DNA of 64,000 nucleotides from JAHEFT01 sp963766195 (GCA_963766195.1 CAVXYY010000005.1:124001-188000); one strand, 5' to 3'; shown: positions 28,201 through 36,001, counted from the stretch's first letter. Notes: generated by a model not told the origin, from the sequence alone. Program-made: numbers and translations.

Positions 28201-28371
28201 GCCGCGGTGCTGGGTGTCGGGGAGTTACGGGTGCACGGCAAGAGCGCCGAACTGCATGCGCCAGGTGGCGGTCCTTCCCAAACCTTGCGGACGGGTGACA
28301 TTGTTTCCATTCATGGACAGACAGGAGAAGTTTTCGCGGGTCCGCGCCGGGTCCAGGAAACAGCCCGGTGA
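22264..28371 (+). CDS. M50-like protease / permuted enolase / PPDK-type ATP-grasp and phosphohistidine fusion
   Basis: One unbroken 2035-residue chain. Residues 1-225: membrane helices with HELGH at 91-95, AAAGP near 161-165 and GLD at 209-211, as in M50 site-2-type proteases. Residues about 277-585: enolase barrel with the catalytic and metal residues in place (His285, Glu299, Glu342, Asp385, Glu443, Asp470/471, Lys495, His523-Arg-Ser525, Lys546). Residues about 590-800: the enolase capping domain, here after the barrel instead of before it (RAREEPTNAGIPTVGVDV, loop GTSSGSGE 630-637, LGMNAILSISLALAR from 769). Residues 840-1530: mostly helical, unrecognised. Residues 1537-1876: PPDK N-terminal ATP-grasp (GGKGSGL, Arg1615, SMPGM 1621, LQTR 1873). 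Residues 1890-2030: swivelling domain with GGSTSHAAV, phosphohistidine His1966. The PEP/pyruvate barrel of PPDK is absent. Monocistronic; weak AGG before the ATG. Confidence 0.88.
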   Translation: MPQAFLEFIRGRIKKRQRWNANNAGAFLQEGWVIANHILVSFHVAFISSVLAIPDDLTTRSEVLRFIFMSPETITSALLTYLTFHSSIALHELGHFLEAARQRALTDSIQDGVDARLAQPPARRFRYLAGLFLGIPYGRATGIKREGLNFYPDAPYNLAVAAAGPRASLHASRISLPLAIIFLILGLLLDQPAALFLGRFLLGLGLVTGLDFLLADPGKYRAFRRRERLAGDTAATVPSADSWLASVGKAKRRIVEHSMQEATHPRLGAVRAPWQFRNCGMGGRHTEKEYPESNISMQEAMFLILGAVDSQEAQEMTVRLQNRLKEILEKAEGCRVMGIGLEGGLAPYVDRGDYELPELRLWSMMKQAIKECGYQPGVDVAIALDPALSELETAYREEFDMPDSIGMYLFWRDHSKKVMDREAVLAVYEKAMGDYDIPILSIEDGFSENDEQGWRLLLEKLGDRILVIGDDLVTTNDRSIELAAGQGLINAVLVKANQIGTLYETLLAILVTLGKNLELVVSHRSKSPNDDMEAHIALATNALGLKCGGGANTERLVKYQAVATQMERVIEAAVGEPNLPEFAIVDRLRAREEPTNAGIPTVGVDVHLSLPGGSGDSRVRVSFHGATPLGTSSGSGEAVHLVDATFERAEYREAVDKHADLLEEVEAGVFGFKKNVGRAQVESTGDEALLELFRRASRYGGKGCLYAVDHVHEFAAPLFEGRNLADWNLFDIDRALLNLELSTAKRRGKLAEGADSESEVRVMQRKQNLGMNAILSISLALARGVAHVRGQDLYEFLREELLVIIERLAAVHRVTIHGSRFEDYLAALREVAAKLEDQGLLLHEALRELTGIYEKHEGRPPVPASRVPVRKVSTSREPTFQEQEREHIAALDRALITSFGPDCAGDDYRAALRTYLKTMGFLHRRYRMFEIANHRIFRSGDSLIVPYDAHGRLSIHDVNRESTRVIAEVRLPQGTLVTDELIARLSGQQGEVIDLEQEIYHLHIDDTPAIMVTRLRDLARLLRRLNTCGSRHEAVYLLRFLVARLCSASYRGLTGAKNLKPEIVQVRNELIEFMNGPFARRLRLSTRILVRSISGLVSRPKLIDEVWQDTIDLSEVHVRGSTIANEIRRSTHHAMGKQTLDLARAYLEWLQTGEAVFPDPGREIPTEADESARSNSQVLALVERIVSDLGQLLGSSQMAARIEEWREAYTHELLSCESTNSLEEELESLLVNGVHAGNRWVYQHRLRSMASKAREGSWAVDARDAFESALSELQNELPGEPDFPTDRVAEQARLAVAAFSQRICHDHRDRLFSALDELLDCCQGSNQFEVFERSCTLRRQLSNLVGNGVFSSQRYLLHQLDCVLEELGFLALRHVASGYHENGMNLAECLRIVFLCAGNLDRDGLFSRELWDLSAMLVHPARKPTELLDVLEQIQRNYHRLVLRVSEAYDVMAEHLGYSVNEMRAVQGNFQRTMHDLNSLVHFSDLARTYVSENLEALSGLGSSVLGDDPWDFVHLSHTEDIVRRVEDWKAVSLQARYGGKGSGLIYIAYLGIPTRDAFIIPTVLPRMNLHNSESRRLEQELLRHVHVLEQDIAANDGRKVRFGDADAPLLLAVRGGSVFSMPGMLTTVVFTGMTDDIAQALALEDEWFAWDAYRRFLASYAAAVWQLDLEEYDLVEEAKRRHGVNLKTDLPGAAMREVVEASKAAIREAGHGKSLDAILNDPELQLKNAMRAVHDSWEGQRARRYRDIKHLSQGWHTAVIVQEMACGNRSNEEKLRPGMDEMRISLTGVIPQTRMTTSGFRVFTGDVKFSACGDDLVGGLTAAQSFEPVQELRSQAPMLERKLNHISARLRRFLGSDAEIEFTVERGVLSVLQTRSAQQEHHFSLRTFEDPGPADGRGIGISGGAFLGVIAFDEEDVGLLKASGAVKEAGADGILLLLENPIPDEIPLILSVDGLLAARGGSTSHAAVAVHGIDEKPFAAVLGVGELRVHGKSAELHAPGGGPSQTLRTGDIVSIHGQTGEVFAGPRRVQETAR

Positions 28372-28400
28372 CGGGTATCTCCCGGCAAGGTTAAAATTAA

Positions 28401-28424
28401 CACCCCTGCGTTTCAGCGGGGGTG
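28401..28424. terminator. Hairpin between convergent genes
   Basis: Arms CACCCCTGC and GCGGGGGTG pair with one wobble. On the minus strand the stem is followed by TTAATTTTAA, so it best serves the serine hydrolase gene that ends at 28443; it may also stop transcripts of the fusion gene. Confidence 0.55.
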
Positions 28425-28442
28425 GATTGCCGGGGTCGCGGT

Positions 28443-29963
28443 TCAGTCTGGTTTGCTGACAGGGTGAAAGCTCTCGCCGAACAGTTCGATCGAGGAAACC
28501 GAACCGTCGGGACCGATGCGGAACTCGGCGAATTCATGTAAATCCCACGGCGCGTAATCCACCAGGAAGGTATCCAGTTGCCAATGGCTCATCGGCAATT
28601 CGACCTTTGCGGTTTTAAGGGTCAACCCGCTGGCTGAATTCCCGATGGTAATCTTGCCTATGCCCGGGCTTTCCCAGGCGCCGGTGTATTTGTCCAGACC
28701 CAGGCTGGGATGGGTGCCCGGGAGACGCGTCTGCCCGATCGCCGCCCATTTTTCAGCCTTCTGTGCCGCCAGGCCGGCGTACAGGTCGAAGATGTCGTGG
28801 TTCCAGTCGCGCCGGTCACCCGGCGGGTTGTTGTCCATCACTTCCCACATGATGGCGTGGCGCATTTCGGCATGATCCCGATTGCCCAGGACAATCACCG
28901 CGCGATCACTGGCGCGGTCCAGGCCGATGATGGCGATCAATCCGTTAAGGCTGCCGGTGTGAAAGTCAATTTTCCGCCCCTGGAAGTCCTGCTGAAACCA
29001 GGCCAGTCCATAGCTGCGCCAGTGGGGTTGGGTGAGTGCGACCGTCGGGTAGAAATCTTCCGGTGCGGCCAGTTGCTGAGGCTCGAACATTTCGGCAAAC
29101 CGGGCTTCCGTGATCAGGCGCTCGCCATCCGCCGTTACACCCCCGCGCAACAGAAACTGGGCCCAGAGGGCCATGTCGTGGATCGAAGACCACACGGAAC
29201 CGGCCGCTTCGGCCAGGTCGACAGGGATATCCCACTCCGCAAGCGCCAGTTCGCCGTCCTGAAAATAATAGGGCTTCACGTAAACCAGGGTTTCTTCAAT
29301 CTGCCCGCGCGCGCCAAAGGTCTCGTTCATGCCAATGGGCTGCCACAGCCGCTCCCTGATGAAAAGATCCCAACGCATTCCGCTGAGCCGTTCAATGATC
29401 AGGCCGGCCAGTTCAAACATCGTGTTCTGGTAAATCAGGCGGGTGCGCAACGGCGCTGCGACCGGGACAGCTTCGAGGCGGCGGATTTGTTCGTCCAGCG
29501 GCATGTCCTGGAAAAAAGTCCAGAAATCCGTGCTGGGCAATCCGGTCCGGTGGGCCAACAGGTCCCGCACCATGAGTTGCTCCGTCAGCATCGGGTCGCT
29601 GAAGTGCAGTTCCGGCAGGTACTTCGTGACCGGGTCATCGAGCGAGAGCCTGTTTTCGTCAGCCAGCATCAGGATTCCTGAAACGACCATGGCCTTGGTG
29701 GTCGATGCGATGGCAAACAGCGTATGTTCGTCCACTTTCACGCCGTCTGTGAGGGCGGTTTCGCCAAAACCCTTTTGAAACAGCACTTCCTTGCCGGATA
29801 CGACGGCAACCGCCATGCCGGGCACATGCCAGAGTTTCATGCCGCTTTTAACAAAAGCCGAAAGCTCTGCGGAATCCGGGTCCGCGATGGCCGAGTTGCT
29901 GACGGCCAGCAACATCACGATGGCGGTGATCGTATTTCTGAACCTGTGGCGCAGGGGTTTCAT
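28443..29963 (-). CDS. Exported serine hydrolase (beta-lactamase class C fold)
   Basis: The 506-residue protein has a signal peptide (cleavage near AIADPD) and the class C beta-lactamase/DD-peptidase fold: nucleophile Ser87 in ASTTK (87-90), YQN at 178-180 and HTGSLNG as the third motif. A C-terminal extension of about 110 residues forms the lipocalin-like domain often seen in DUF3471-type serine hydrolases. It probably cleaves a peptide or ester in the periplasm; beta-lactamase activity is not implied. ATG 29963 is chosen because AGGAAG precedes it at proper distance and it begins the signal peptide. Confidence 0.88.
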   Translation of the reverse strand: MKPLRHRFRNTITAIVMLLAVSNSAIADPDSAELSAFVKSGMKLWHVPGMAVAVVSGKEVLFQKGFGETALTDGVKVDEHTLFAIASTTKAMVVSGILMLADENRLSLDDPVTKYLPELHFSDPMLTEQLMVRDLLAHRTGLPSTDFWTFFQDMPLDEQIRRLEAVPVAAPLRTRLIYQNTMFELAGLIIERLSGMRWDLFIRERLWQPIGMNETFGARGQIEETLVYVKPYYFQDGELALAEWDIPVDLAEAAGSVWSSIHDMALWAQFLLRGGVTADGERLITEARFAEMFEPQQLAAPEDFYPTVALTQPHWRSYGLAWFQQDFQGRKIDFHTGSLNGLIAIIGLDRASDRAVIVLGNRDHAEMRHAIMWEVMDNNPPGDRRDWNHDIFDLYAGLAAQKAEKWAAIGQTRLPGTHPSLGLDKYTGAWESPGIGKITIGNSASGLTLKTAKVELPMSHWQLDTFLVDYAPWDLHEFAEFRIGPDGSVSSIELFGESFHPVSKPD

Positions 29964-30060
29964 AGGGTCTTCCTGATCGGTGGCAGGCTTTGGAGGCGAG
30001 CATTGCCCGGATGCTGTGATAGGGTAAACTTTTCCGGAAACACTATTCAAGGAGACAGAC

Positions 30061-30651
30061 ATGACTTCCAGCCCGTCAGAAACGCTGAAACAGTCACTGG
30101 GTGAACTGCTTGGACTGGCCAGGGGCCTGTTGGCGGACCAGGAACTGACCGACAGCGAAATCAGGTTACTGCATGAGTGGCTGGAGGACCGGTATCACAT
30201 GATTGCTTCTTTTCCCGGAAATGTCATTCACAAGCGGATCAAGGAAGTGTTGGAAGACGGCGTGATCACCGAGGAAGAACGCAGCCACCTGGTGGAAACC
30301 CTGACCCTGCTGGTTGAAGACCGGCTGGAAGACCTCGCTGAGCAGGTTGACCTGACTGAATTGTGGTTTGACGATGCGGGCCTGATCGATTTCAACAAGA
30401 CCCGGTTCTGCCTGACCGGCAATTTTGTTTACGGGCCTATCGAGGCCTGTAAAGCGGAAATCGAGAAACGCGGGGGCGTCGTGAATCCATCCGTGGGAAC
30501 CGAGGTGCAATACCTGGTGGTGGGCGGCCTGGGAGTTGACGAATGGCGCAGCGGCGGCCTCGGAACCGAGATCGAAAAAGCCATGAGGCTTCGCGCAAAA
30601 GACAGCTCAGTGAAGATTATCCCCGAAGATTCCTGGGTGGCTCACCTGTAA
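30061..30651 (+). CDS. BRCT-domain protein
   Basis: The 196-residue protein has an N-terminal helical part of about 110 residues (ARGLLADQELTDSEIRLLHEWL, a TerB-like or calcium-free EF-like helical pattern) and a C-terminal BRCT domain: FCLTGNFVYGPIEACKAEIEKRGG and YLVVGGLGVDEWRSGG, as in the BRCT of NAD-dependent DNA ligase. BRCT domains bind DNA ends or partner proteins. The 3' end overlaps the convergent homocysteine methyltransferase gene by 35 bases. An AAGGAGA ribosome binding site lies upstream. Confidence 0.85.
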   Translation: MTSSPSETLKQSLGELLGLARGLLADQELTDSEIRLLHEWLEDRYHMIASFPGNVIHKRIKEVLEDGVITEEERSHLVETLTLLVEDRLEDLAEQVDLTELWFDDAGLIDFNKTRFCLTGNFVYGPIEACKAEIEKRGGVVNPSVGTEVQYLVVGGLGVDEWRSGGLGTEIEKAMRLRAKDSSVKIIPEDSWVAHL

Positions 30652-31579
30652 CTGCACTGGCGATCCGGGTCACGTGGCGGAGGTCCGAGCCACAGCACCC
30701 GCCAAAAATATTAAGCCATGGCATGATGAGCAGAATATCCCGGTATTGCTCGCCCATTTCTTCTGGATCACCGTCATCCAGCACCTCACAGCAGTCCAGT
30801 TCGGCGTGACTTAGTCGGGATGCGTTGCATCGGAGTCCCCGGATTCGACGGGTCCAGTCCGAGCCGTCAAATACGTCAAAAAAATGGTCTGGGTGGGCGC
30901 AGTTGACCTGGAAATAAGCAGCTGAACCGGCGGTTGCGTCATCGACCATCCGGATTGCATCACCGAGCGGGCGTCCCGTGGGGAGGCATCCGTCGGTTTC
31001 AACCGTGAATGAAATTACAACCGGTAAATCGAAGGATCGGGCGGCACTGATGAACCCGATGGCTTCTTCGGCGCTCGGAAAAGTGACCCCGGCTACCATG
31101 TCGGCTTCAGTTTCGGCCAGCCAGCCAAGTTGTCGTGCGTGATATTGCTCGGCTTTGTTGGCGCTGATCAGTCTCTCTGGTGCGTAGGCATCGGAAGTTG
31201 GCCCGACGATCCCGCTAAGCACGATCGGTCCTGCGTTATCTGAAAATGTGTCACGGATGCCGGCAATAAACTCAATCGAATCCCGGTTGGCAGCCTGTAA
31301 CTCCCGTTCCGTTGTGCCAAGATCATCAGCCCAGTGCATATGAGCCTTCCACGTCTGGCTGTCCAGTATGAATCCCGCGCCGTGGTCCTTGGCAAGGGTC
31401 AGATAACCTTTGAAATAGCGGGTCATGGCTTCACGCCCTACCGGGTCCGCCAAAAGTGTATGGGCTGCAAATTCGCGGATTTCTATTCCATGGTTAAAGA
31501 TCAGGTCTGTTTCAAGCCCACCATCCGCCAGGAAAAGATCACCTGAAAGCTGGGGCAGCGCGTGGCGGTAGCGGCTCAC
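30617..31579 (-). CDS. Homocysteine S-methyltransferase family protein
   Basis: The 320-residue protein begins with the ADGGLETDLIF segment and has ILDSQTWKAH, GPTSDAY, a first zinc cysteine in QVNCAHPDHF and the paired cysteines in FGGCCGSD, the zinc-thiolate site of the HMT (MmuM/BhmT) family. It should transfer a methyl group from S-methylmethionine, betaine or a similar donor to homocysteine. The start is a GTG (31579). Its last 35 bases overlap the end of the BRCT gene on the opposite strand. The donor cannot be determined from motifs alone. Confidence 0.87.
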   Translation of the reverse strand: MSRYRHALPQLSGDLFLADGGLETDLIFNHGIEIREFAAHTLLADPVGREAMTRYFKGYLTLAKDHGAGFILDSQTWKAHMHWADDLGTTERELQAANRDSIEFIAGIRDTFSDNAGPIVLSGIVGPTSDAYAPERLISANKAEQYHARQLGWLAETEADMVAGVTFPSAEEAIGFISAARSFDLPVVISFTVETDGCLPTGRPLGDAIRMVDDATAGSAAYFQVNCAHPDHFFDVFDGSDWTRRIRGLRCNASRLSHAELDCCEVLDDGDPEEMGEQYRDILLIMPWLNIFGGCCGSDLRHVTRIASAVTGEPPRNLRG

Positions 31580-31719
31580 GGCTTGTCCTCGGCAACCTGT
31601 CCGACCACGGACCCCACGGCGCCCAGCGTCGGACTCACAAGCAAGGCTGTCAGAACGACCGGAACGGTGCGTATTTCGATTCTCCCGGATTGTCGGTGCA
31701 ATGGGCAGGCTTCCCGGCT

Positions 31720-33048
31720 CTAATCCTGCCGCAGCCGTGGCATGGGGAAGAGGAGTCCTTCGGAGTTACTGTCGTAGTAGGCCGCCGCCGCCCCCATCCC
31801 GTTCTCGCAGGTGTTTTTGTACTCCGGCGTCGTGCAAGCCGCTCGTGTGCCCTGGCATTCGGCGGCCCAGAACATGAAGCCCAGCATTCCGTGGCTGGTG
31901 CCGGCGCCATTGGGTGTTATCGTCTGCACAAAAAGGCCGGTGGCGGAAGGGTGCTGCAGTGAATTGCCGAAGTCGACACACTCGGGTTCCGGCTTCCTGC
32001 CGGTAAGCCAGAGGCTGCCGGTCAACTTGGCCGGCGCCAGCGGCAGGATCGGCGGGTCATATTGCGGCTTGCCGTCGATGTGTTCCTGCCAGTGTCCCAT
32101 GTACGTATCCGCGGATGACTGGCGTGGTGTCACCATGGCGTTGGCGTAGTCGAGCACCGGTGTTGCGGTGCTAAGCCATTTCTCGGTGGCGCGCTCGGTC
32201 AGGGCGATCAGCCAGCGGTCGCCGGCGGCGAGGTCGATGGTCAGCCGGGCCGCGTGATCCGCGCCGGTCGGATCAAAGGGATGAACGGAGCGGTAGGCAT
32301 CGATAAAGTCCTGCAGGCCGTCGAGATCAGGATTCTGGTTTTCCTCGTAGTCGATCTCGATGCCGACACCCAGTTCCGTGGCTACCGCGGCCGCATTCAG
32401 GCCCAGTTGCCAGGCATCCTCGGCCAATGCCTGGTTCCATGGGTCAACATAGGTGATTCCGCCGATGGAAAGCATCACGCGGATTCCCTGGTTCTTGAAG
32501 TAGCTCACCACATCGTGGGTCATACCTTTCGGTACACCATTCAGGGTTTGGTCATCGTTTGTAGCGTGAAGTAGCCTCAGCGGATGCACGAAACTCAGCA
32601 CCACCAGGTTCACGCTCGGATTGCAGCTAAAGCGTTTTGTGTAATCGCAACTGTTAGGGTGGTCCTCCCTATCGATTAGCCAGTGGTTCATCTCGTCGAA
32701 GTCGACCATGTCGCGCTCACTGGACCAGGTGCAGTAGTCGTCGCCGCAAAGCCAGGCGCCATAGATGGAGATGGGCTGCGGGATTACAGTGTCACCGCCG
32801 CCGCCACCACCACCGGCCGGGTCACACTCACCGTGTGAACTCCACGGATCGCCTTGGTCGGGCTCATCGCGTTTGGATGGTTCACCCATGTTTTCGTAGG
32901 CAAAGCCCTGGTATTGCACCTGGGCGCCAACCGGGTAGTAGACCTGTCGCTTCCACTGCTCCAGCCCGCTGCAGTCATAAGCCCATACGGTGCCCGCAAA
33001 GAATGTCGAACCCAGTGCTGCGATTGATGCGATCTTTAGTAGTTTCAT
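31720..33048 (-). CDS. Exported GH18 glycosidase with N-terminal carbohydrate-binding module
   Basis: The 442-residue protein has a signal peptide (cleavage near VWAYD), a CBM5/12-like module (residues 25-76, WKRQVYYPVGAQVQYQGFAY), a glycine linker (79-86) and a GH18 catalytic barrel. The barrel shows SIGG at 194-197 and the catalytic strand GIEIDYE at 229-235, with Glu235 as proton donor and Asp233 as assisting residue; the canonical DGxDxDxE reads with Glu231 in place of the first inner Asp. It probably degrades chitin or related polymers outside the cell. A 267-base AT-rich gap follows upstream. Confidence 0.85.
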   Translation of the reverse strand: MKLLKIASIAALGSTFFAGTVWAYDCSGLEQWKRQVYYPVGAQVQYQGFAYENMGEPSKRDEPDQGDPWSSHGECDPAGGGGGGGDTVIPQPISIYGAWLCGDDYCTWSSERDMVDFDEMNHWLIDREDHPNSCDYTKRFSCNPSVNLVVLSFVHPLRLLHATNDDQTLNGVPKGMTHDVVSYFKNQGIRVMLSIGGITYVDPWNQALAEDAWQLGLNAAAVATELGVGIEIDYEENQNPDLDGLQDFIDAYRSVHPFDPTGADHAARLTIDLAAGDRWLIALTERATEKWLSTATPVLDYANAMVTPRQSSADTYMGHWQEHIDGKPQYDPPILPLAPAKLTGSLWLTGRKPEPECVDFGNSLQHPSATGLFVQTITPNGAGTSHGMLGFMFWAAECQGTRAACTTPEYKNTCENGMGAAAAYYDSNSEGLLFPMPRLRQD

Positions 33049-33315
33049 GGCGAATCCCCCGGTGAATGAACCTACTGCTTTGTTTATGTCGAAATGTCTC
33101 TATACCAGTATAGAAGAAGCAAACGCCTTTGTCTGACGGGAGAGGGGTTTTCCGGCGCTATGTTGCGATCACGACTGCCTCAATCAGCCTGCCGGGGCGA
33201 CGGCTAATGATCCGGGGCCGGTACTCACCTGCTAAATCAAATAACACTAGTTAAATTTAATAAATAGGCGGAATATATTTTTACTTCAAAATCTACAAAG
33301 ACCAGGAGATCGAAC

Positions 33316-34728
33316 ATGAAACCTGCCAGTGCCACTTTCCGATTGTTCCTTTTCCTGCTCTTTTCGGGCATCGCAACCGGCGCCTCGGCGGATGTCATCG
33401 ACCCTTTTACTGCGCAGCAGGGTCCGTTCACGGTCGGGCCTGGTGAAGAACTCACCGAGCAGGAAGCGGTAATCAACACTTCCAGCGTGCTGGGCGGGAT
33501 CCGGGCGGCCCTTCCAACAGTGGACGAGTTTTCGCAGGCCGGTTCTACGGCAACCATGGAGATTGCGGGCGGCGTATTCGATTGCCTTGTCGAATTTCCA
33601 AGCCTGGGCAACCCCGACAATTTCGGAGCCTGTGGCGCCGCTTACTCCCGCAATGTCGGGCCGGTATTCGACCTGACCGGATCAAGCCGCTTCCTATTGG
33701 ACATCCAGTCGGTGGAAGGGGTCATGATTCTGGGCATCTTGCTGGCGGATGCGAATGGAGAACTGAGCGCGGGCTTTATCGAGAATGTCACGCCGGGTCA
33801 GGCTTCGATCCGATTCGATGAGTTAATTCCCCTGACCTCCCTCAACGGTGTCGACTTGTCCCTCGTCGAAATCATCACTTTGGTCGTCGCAAACCAGGAA
33901 GGGGAGGAGGGGCGCGTTATTTTGACTGAATTCTCGACCGACGGTGCGATCAAGGGCGGCCCCGTGATTGCCGTTGCAGACGAAATTCCTGGCACCTACT
34001 TCAACCCCAACCGCGACGGCGAGGGCTGCCAACTGACTCTCGAGCGCGACCAGGAGAATTTCATCCTGACCTGTTACTTCTACGATGAAGGCGAACAATT
34101 CTGGGTGATTGGCCTGGGCGAACTGGTTGGTGGGAAGATCACGTTTGGTGAAATGACCATCACCAGCGGCGCGCAATACGGCAATGCGTTCGATCCGAAA
34201 GACGTCATGCGCAGCAACTGGGGCTCCGCCATCATGACCTGGAGCGACTGCAACAACGCCGACCTGGAACTGAAGCCGGTCATGCCTGGTTACGAAGAGG
34301 TCACGCTCGAGCTCACCCGCATCGTGCCGACGACCTGTGGCGGCGGCGGTGTCCAGGGCGATTCGGCGACCTGGATGGGGGCCTTTTTCGATCCGAACCG
34401 CGACGGCGAGGGCTTCCACTTCGGCGTTGAGGTGGGCGGGGTCTTCGTGATGACCTGGTACACCTACCTGAACGGCCGGCAGGTCTGGATGATAGGCACC
34501 GGGACACGTGACGGCCAGCGCGTGGTGTTCGAGGACGTGGTGATCACGTCGGGCGCGGGCTTTGGCTCGAATTTCGACCCTGCCGACGTGGTCAAGGAGC
34601 CATTCGGCAAGATCATCGTCGACTTCACTGACTGCAACAATTTCACGGCGACGGTGAATTCACAGCTTCAGGAGTTTCACAATCTCGTGCTGGATGTGAC
34701 CAAGATCGTTCCGGGGATCTGTCCGTAG
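33316..34728 (+). CDS. Exported protein with two F-(N/D)-PNRDGEG repeats
   Basis: The 470-residue protein has a signal peptide (cleavage near ASADV), an N-terminal beta-rich domain of about 200 residues (VIDPFTAQQGPFTVGPG) and two related repeats of about 110 residues. Each repeat begins G-x-(Y/F)-F-(N/D)-PNRDGEG, contains an ITSGAxxGxxFDP core and ends with TDCNN-like (SDCNN, TDCNN) and a V-x-x-I-V-P segment. Paired cysteines in each repeat suggest disulfides. Such repeats are common in exported proteins of Xanthomonadales and Woeseia-like bacteria, without known function. An AGGAG precedes the ATG at good distance. Confidence 0.8.
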   Translation: MKPASATFRLFLFLLFSGIATGASADVIDPFTAQQGPFTVGPGEELTEQEAVINTSSVLGGIRAALPTVDEFSQAGSTATMEIAGGVFDCLVEFPSLGNPDNFGACGAAYSRNVGPVFDLTGSSRFLLDIQSVEGVMILGILLADANGELSAGFIENVTPGQASIRFDELIPLTSLNGVDLSLVEIITLVVANQEGEEGRVILTEFSTDGAIKGGPVIAVADEIPGTYFNPNRDGEGCQLTLERDQENFILTCYFYDEGEQFWVIGLGELVGGKITFGEMTITSGAQYGNAFDPKDVMRSNWGSAIMTWSDCNNADLELKPVMPGYEEVTLELTRIVPTTCGGGGVQGDSATWMGAFFDPNRDGEGFHFGVEVGGVFVMTWYTYLNGRQVWMIGTGTRDGQRVVFEDVVITSGAGFGSNFDPADVVKEPFGKIIVDFTDCNNFTATVNSQLQEFHNLVLDVTKIVPGICP

Positions 34729-34802
34729 GGAAATCCACCAGTTCGCCCAGTTGCCGGCTTGCTCCCATAAATAGATCAGTCTGTTTTTGGTAATCTGTAG
34801 GC

Positions 34803-35846
34803 ATGGTAAAAGCCGAACAAGGTGCTTTGACTCTGGCTCAATTGGGCTGGCGACCTTTTTTTCAGCAGCAACTTAGCCTGGAGCAGTGGGAGTATCCGGT
34901 GGTACGGGTGATTGCACAGCATCGCAATCGTCTTGACCTGCTGGGTGAAGCGGGTGAACGGAGCCTTGATCTGCATCCTGATATGCCTGAAATCACTGTG
35001 GGAGACTGGCTGGTGCTATCTCCCGGGGGCACATTCGAGAAACTTCTGGAACGTCAAAGTCTGCTTCGCCGCAAAGCCGCCGGTAGCAAAGTGGGGGAGC
35101 AGCTTATCGCGGCTAATGTGGATACGCTTTTTATCGTTACATCACTGAACGACGACTTCAATCTGAACCGCATCGAGCGTTATCTGAGCCTGGCAAATGA
35201 AGTGGGAGCAGCACCCGTCATCATTCTTTCCAAGGCGGATCTGTGTGACGACCCGGAAATTTACAGTCGCCAGGTTCAGGCCCTCGATTCACTCCTGGTG
35301 GTGGTGACTATCAATTGCCTGGATGCAGGTGAGATTCACCAGCTTTCGCCATGGTGTAAAACCGGTAATACGGTGGCCTTGATGGGCTCATCGGGCGTTG
35401 GAAAGTCAACCCTGGTGAATACGTTACTCGGCAAGACCGTTCAGTCCACCGGGGCAATTCGCGAGGACGATAGCAAGGGGCGGCATATCACTACGGGACG
35501 TTCCCTTCACCGGATTCCCCAGGGTGGGCTGCTTCTGGACACGCCAGGTATGCGTGAATTGCAGTTGGCGGACTGCGACGAAGGCGTGAATAGCACGTTC
35601 GCTGAAATTACGTCACTGGCGGAACAGTGCCGTTTCGCGAATTGCCAGCACGATAGTGAACCCGGATGCGCCGTGCAAAATGCGATTGGTCGGGGAGAAC
35701 TCGAAGCACGTCGCTTGTCGAGTTATCAGAAGCTGATGCGAGAGCAAGCATTCAATAGCGCAACGCTGGCTGAAAAGCGCGCCAGGGACAAAAGCTTTGG
35801 CAAGATGATCAAGGCTGTTCTGTCGGACAAGAAAAAACGCCAGTGA
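34803..35846 (+). CDS. rsgA: Ribosome small subunit-dependent GTPase A
   Basis: The 347-residue protein has the circularly permuted GTPase order of RsgA: an N-terminal OB domain, G4 SKAD at 143-146, G1 GSSGVGKS at 195-202, G3 DTPG at 246-249, then a zinc site Cys276, Cys281, His283, Cys289 and a basic C-terminal helix. RsgA helps late 30S subunit maturation. The ATG lies six bases after a TGGTAATCT extended -10-like element, so a leaderless transcript is possible; no Shine-Dalgarno is visible. It stands at the junction between the core-like region and the accessory region. Confidence 0.93.
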   Translation: MVKAEQGALTLAQLGWRPFFQQQLSLEQWEYPVVRVIAQHRNRLDLLGEAGERSLDLHPDMPEITVGDWLVLSPGGTFEKLLERQSLLRRKAAGSKVGEQLIAANVDTLFIVTSLNDDFNLNRIERYLSLANEVGAAPVIILSKADLCDDPEIYSRQVQALDSLLVVVTINCLDAGEIHQLSPWCKTGNTVALMGSSGVGKSTLVNTLLGKTVQSTGAIREDDSKGRHITTGRSLHRIPQGGLLLDTPGMRELQLADCDEGVNSTFAEITSLAEQCRFANCQHDSEPGCAVQNAIGRGELEARRLSSYQKLMREQAFNSATLAEKRARDKSFGKMIKAVLSDKKKRQ

Positions 35847-35932
35847 TGAGTTCCGTTCCTGACCAAACGGAGAGTAAATTGATGACGCAATACCCGGTAA
35901 GAGAAATTCGGCTTGGTGCCCAACACCGGAAC

Positions 35933-35988
35933 TGATCGTTGTTAGGGTGACCGGGGCGGTTTCCGACCCGAAACGGAACAACGGATCA
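35933..35988. repeat. Imperfect hairpin after rsgA
   Basis: TGATCGTTGTT and AACAACGGATCA form an 11-bp stem with one bulge around an inner GGTTTCCGACCCGAAACGG. The inner CCGACCCGAA motif recurs in the tails of the dispersed repeats at 45.6, 49.9 and 56.2 kb, so this may be a distant member of that family. It could also end rsgA transcription. Confidence 0.45.
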
Positions 35989-36001
35989 TCATATTTCCAC
36001 C

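Noticed and set aside
31580..31720. Short minus-strand frame with TVPVVLTALLVSPTLGAVG ending at the methyltransferase GTG
   Set aside because: It looks like a membrane helix and its TGA overlaps the next start, but there is no start codon with a ribosome binding site and no homology known to me.
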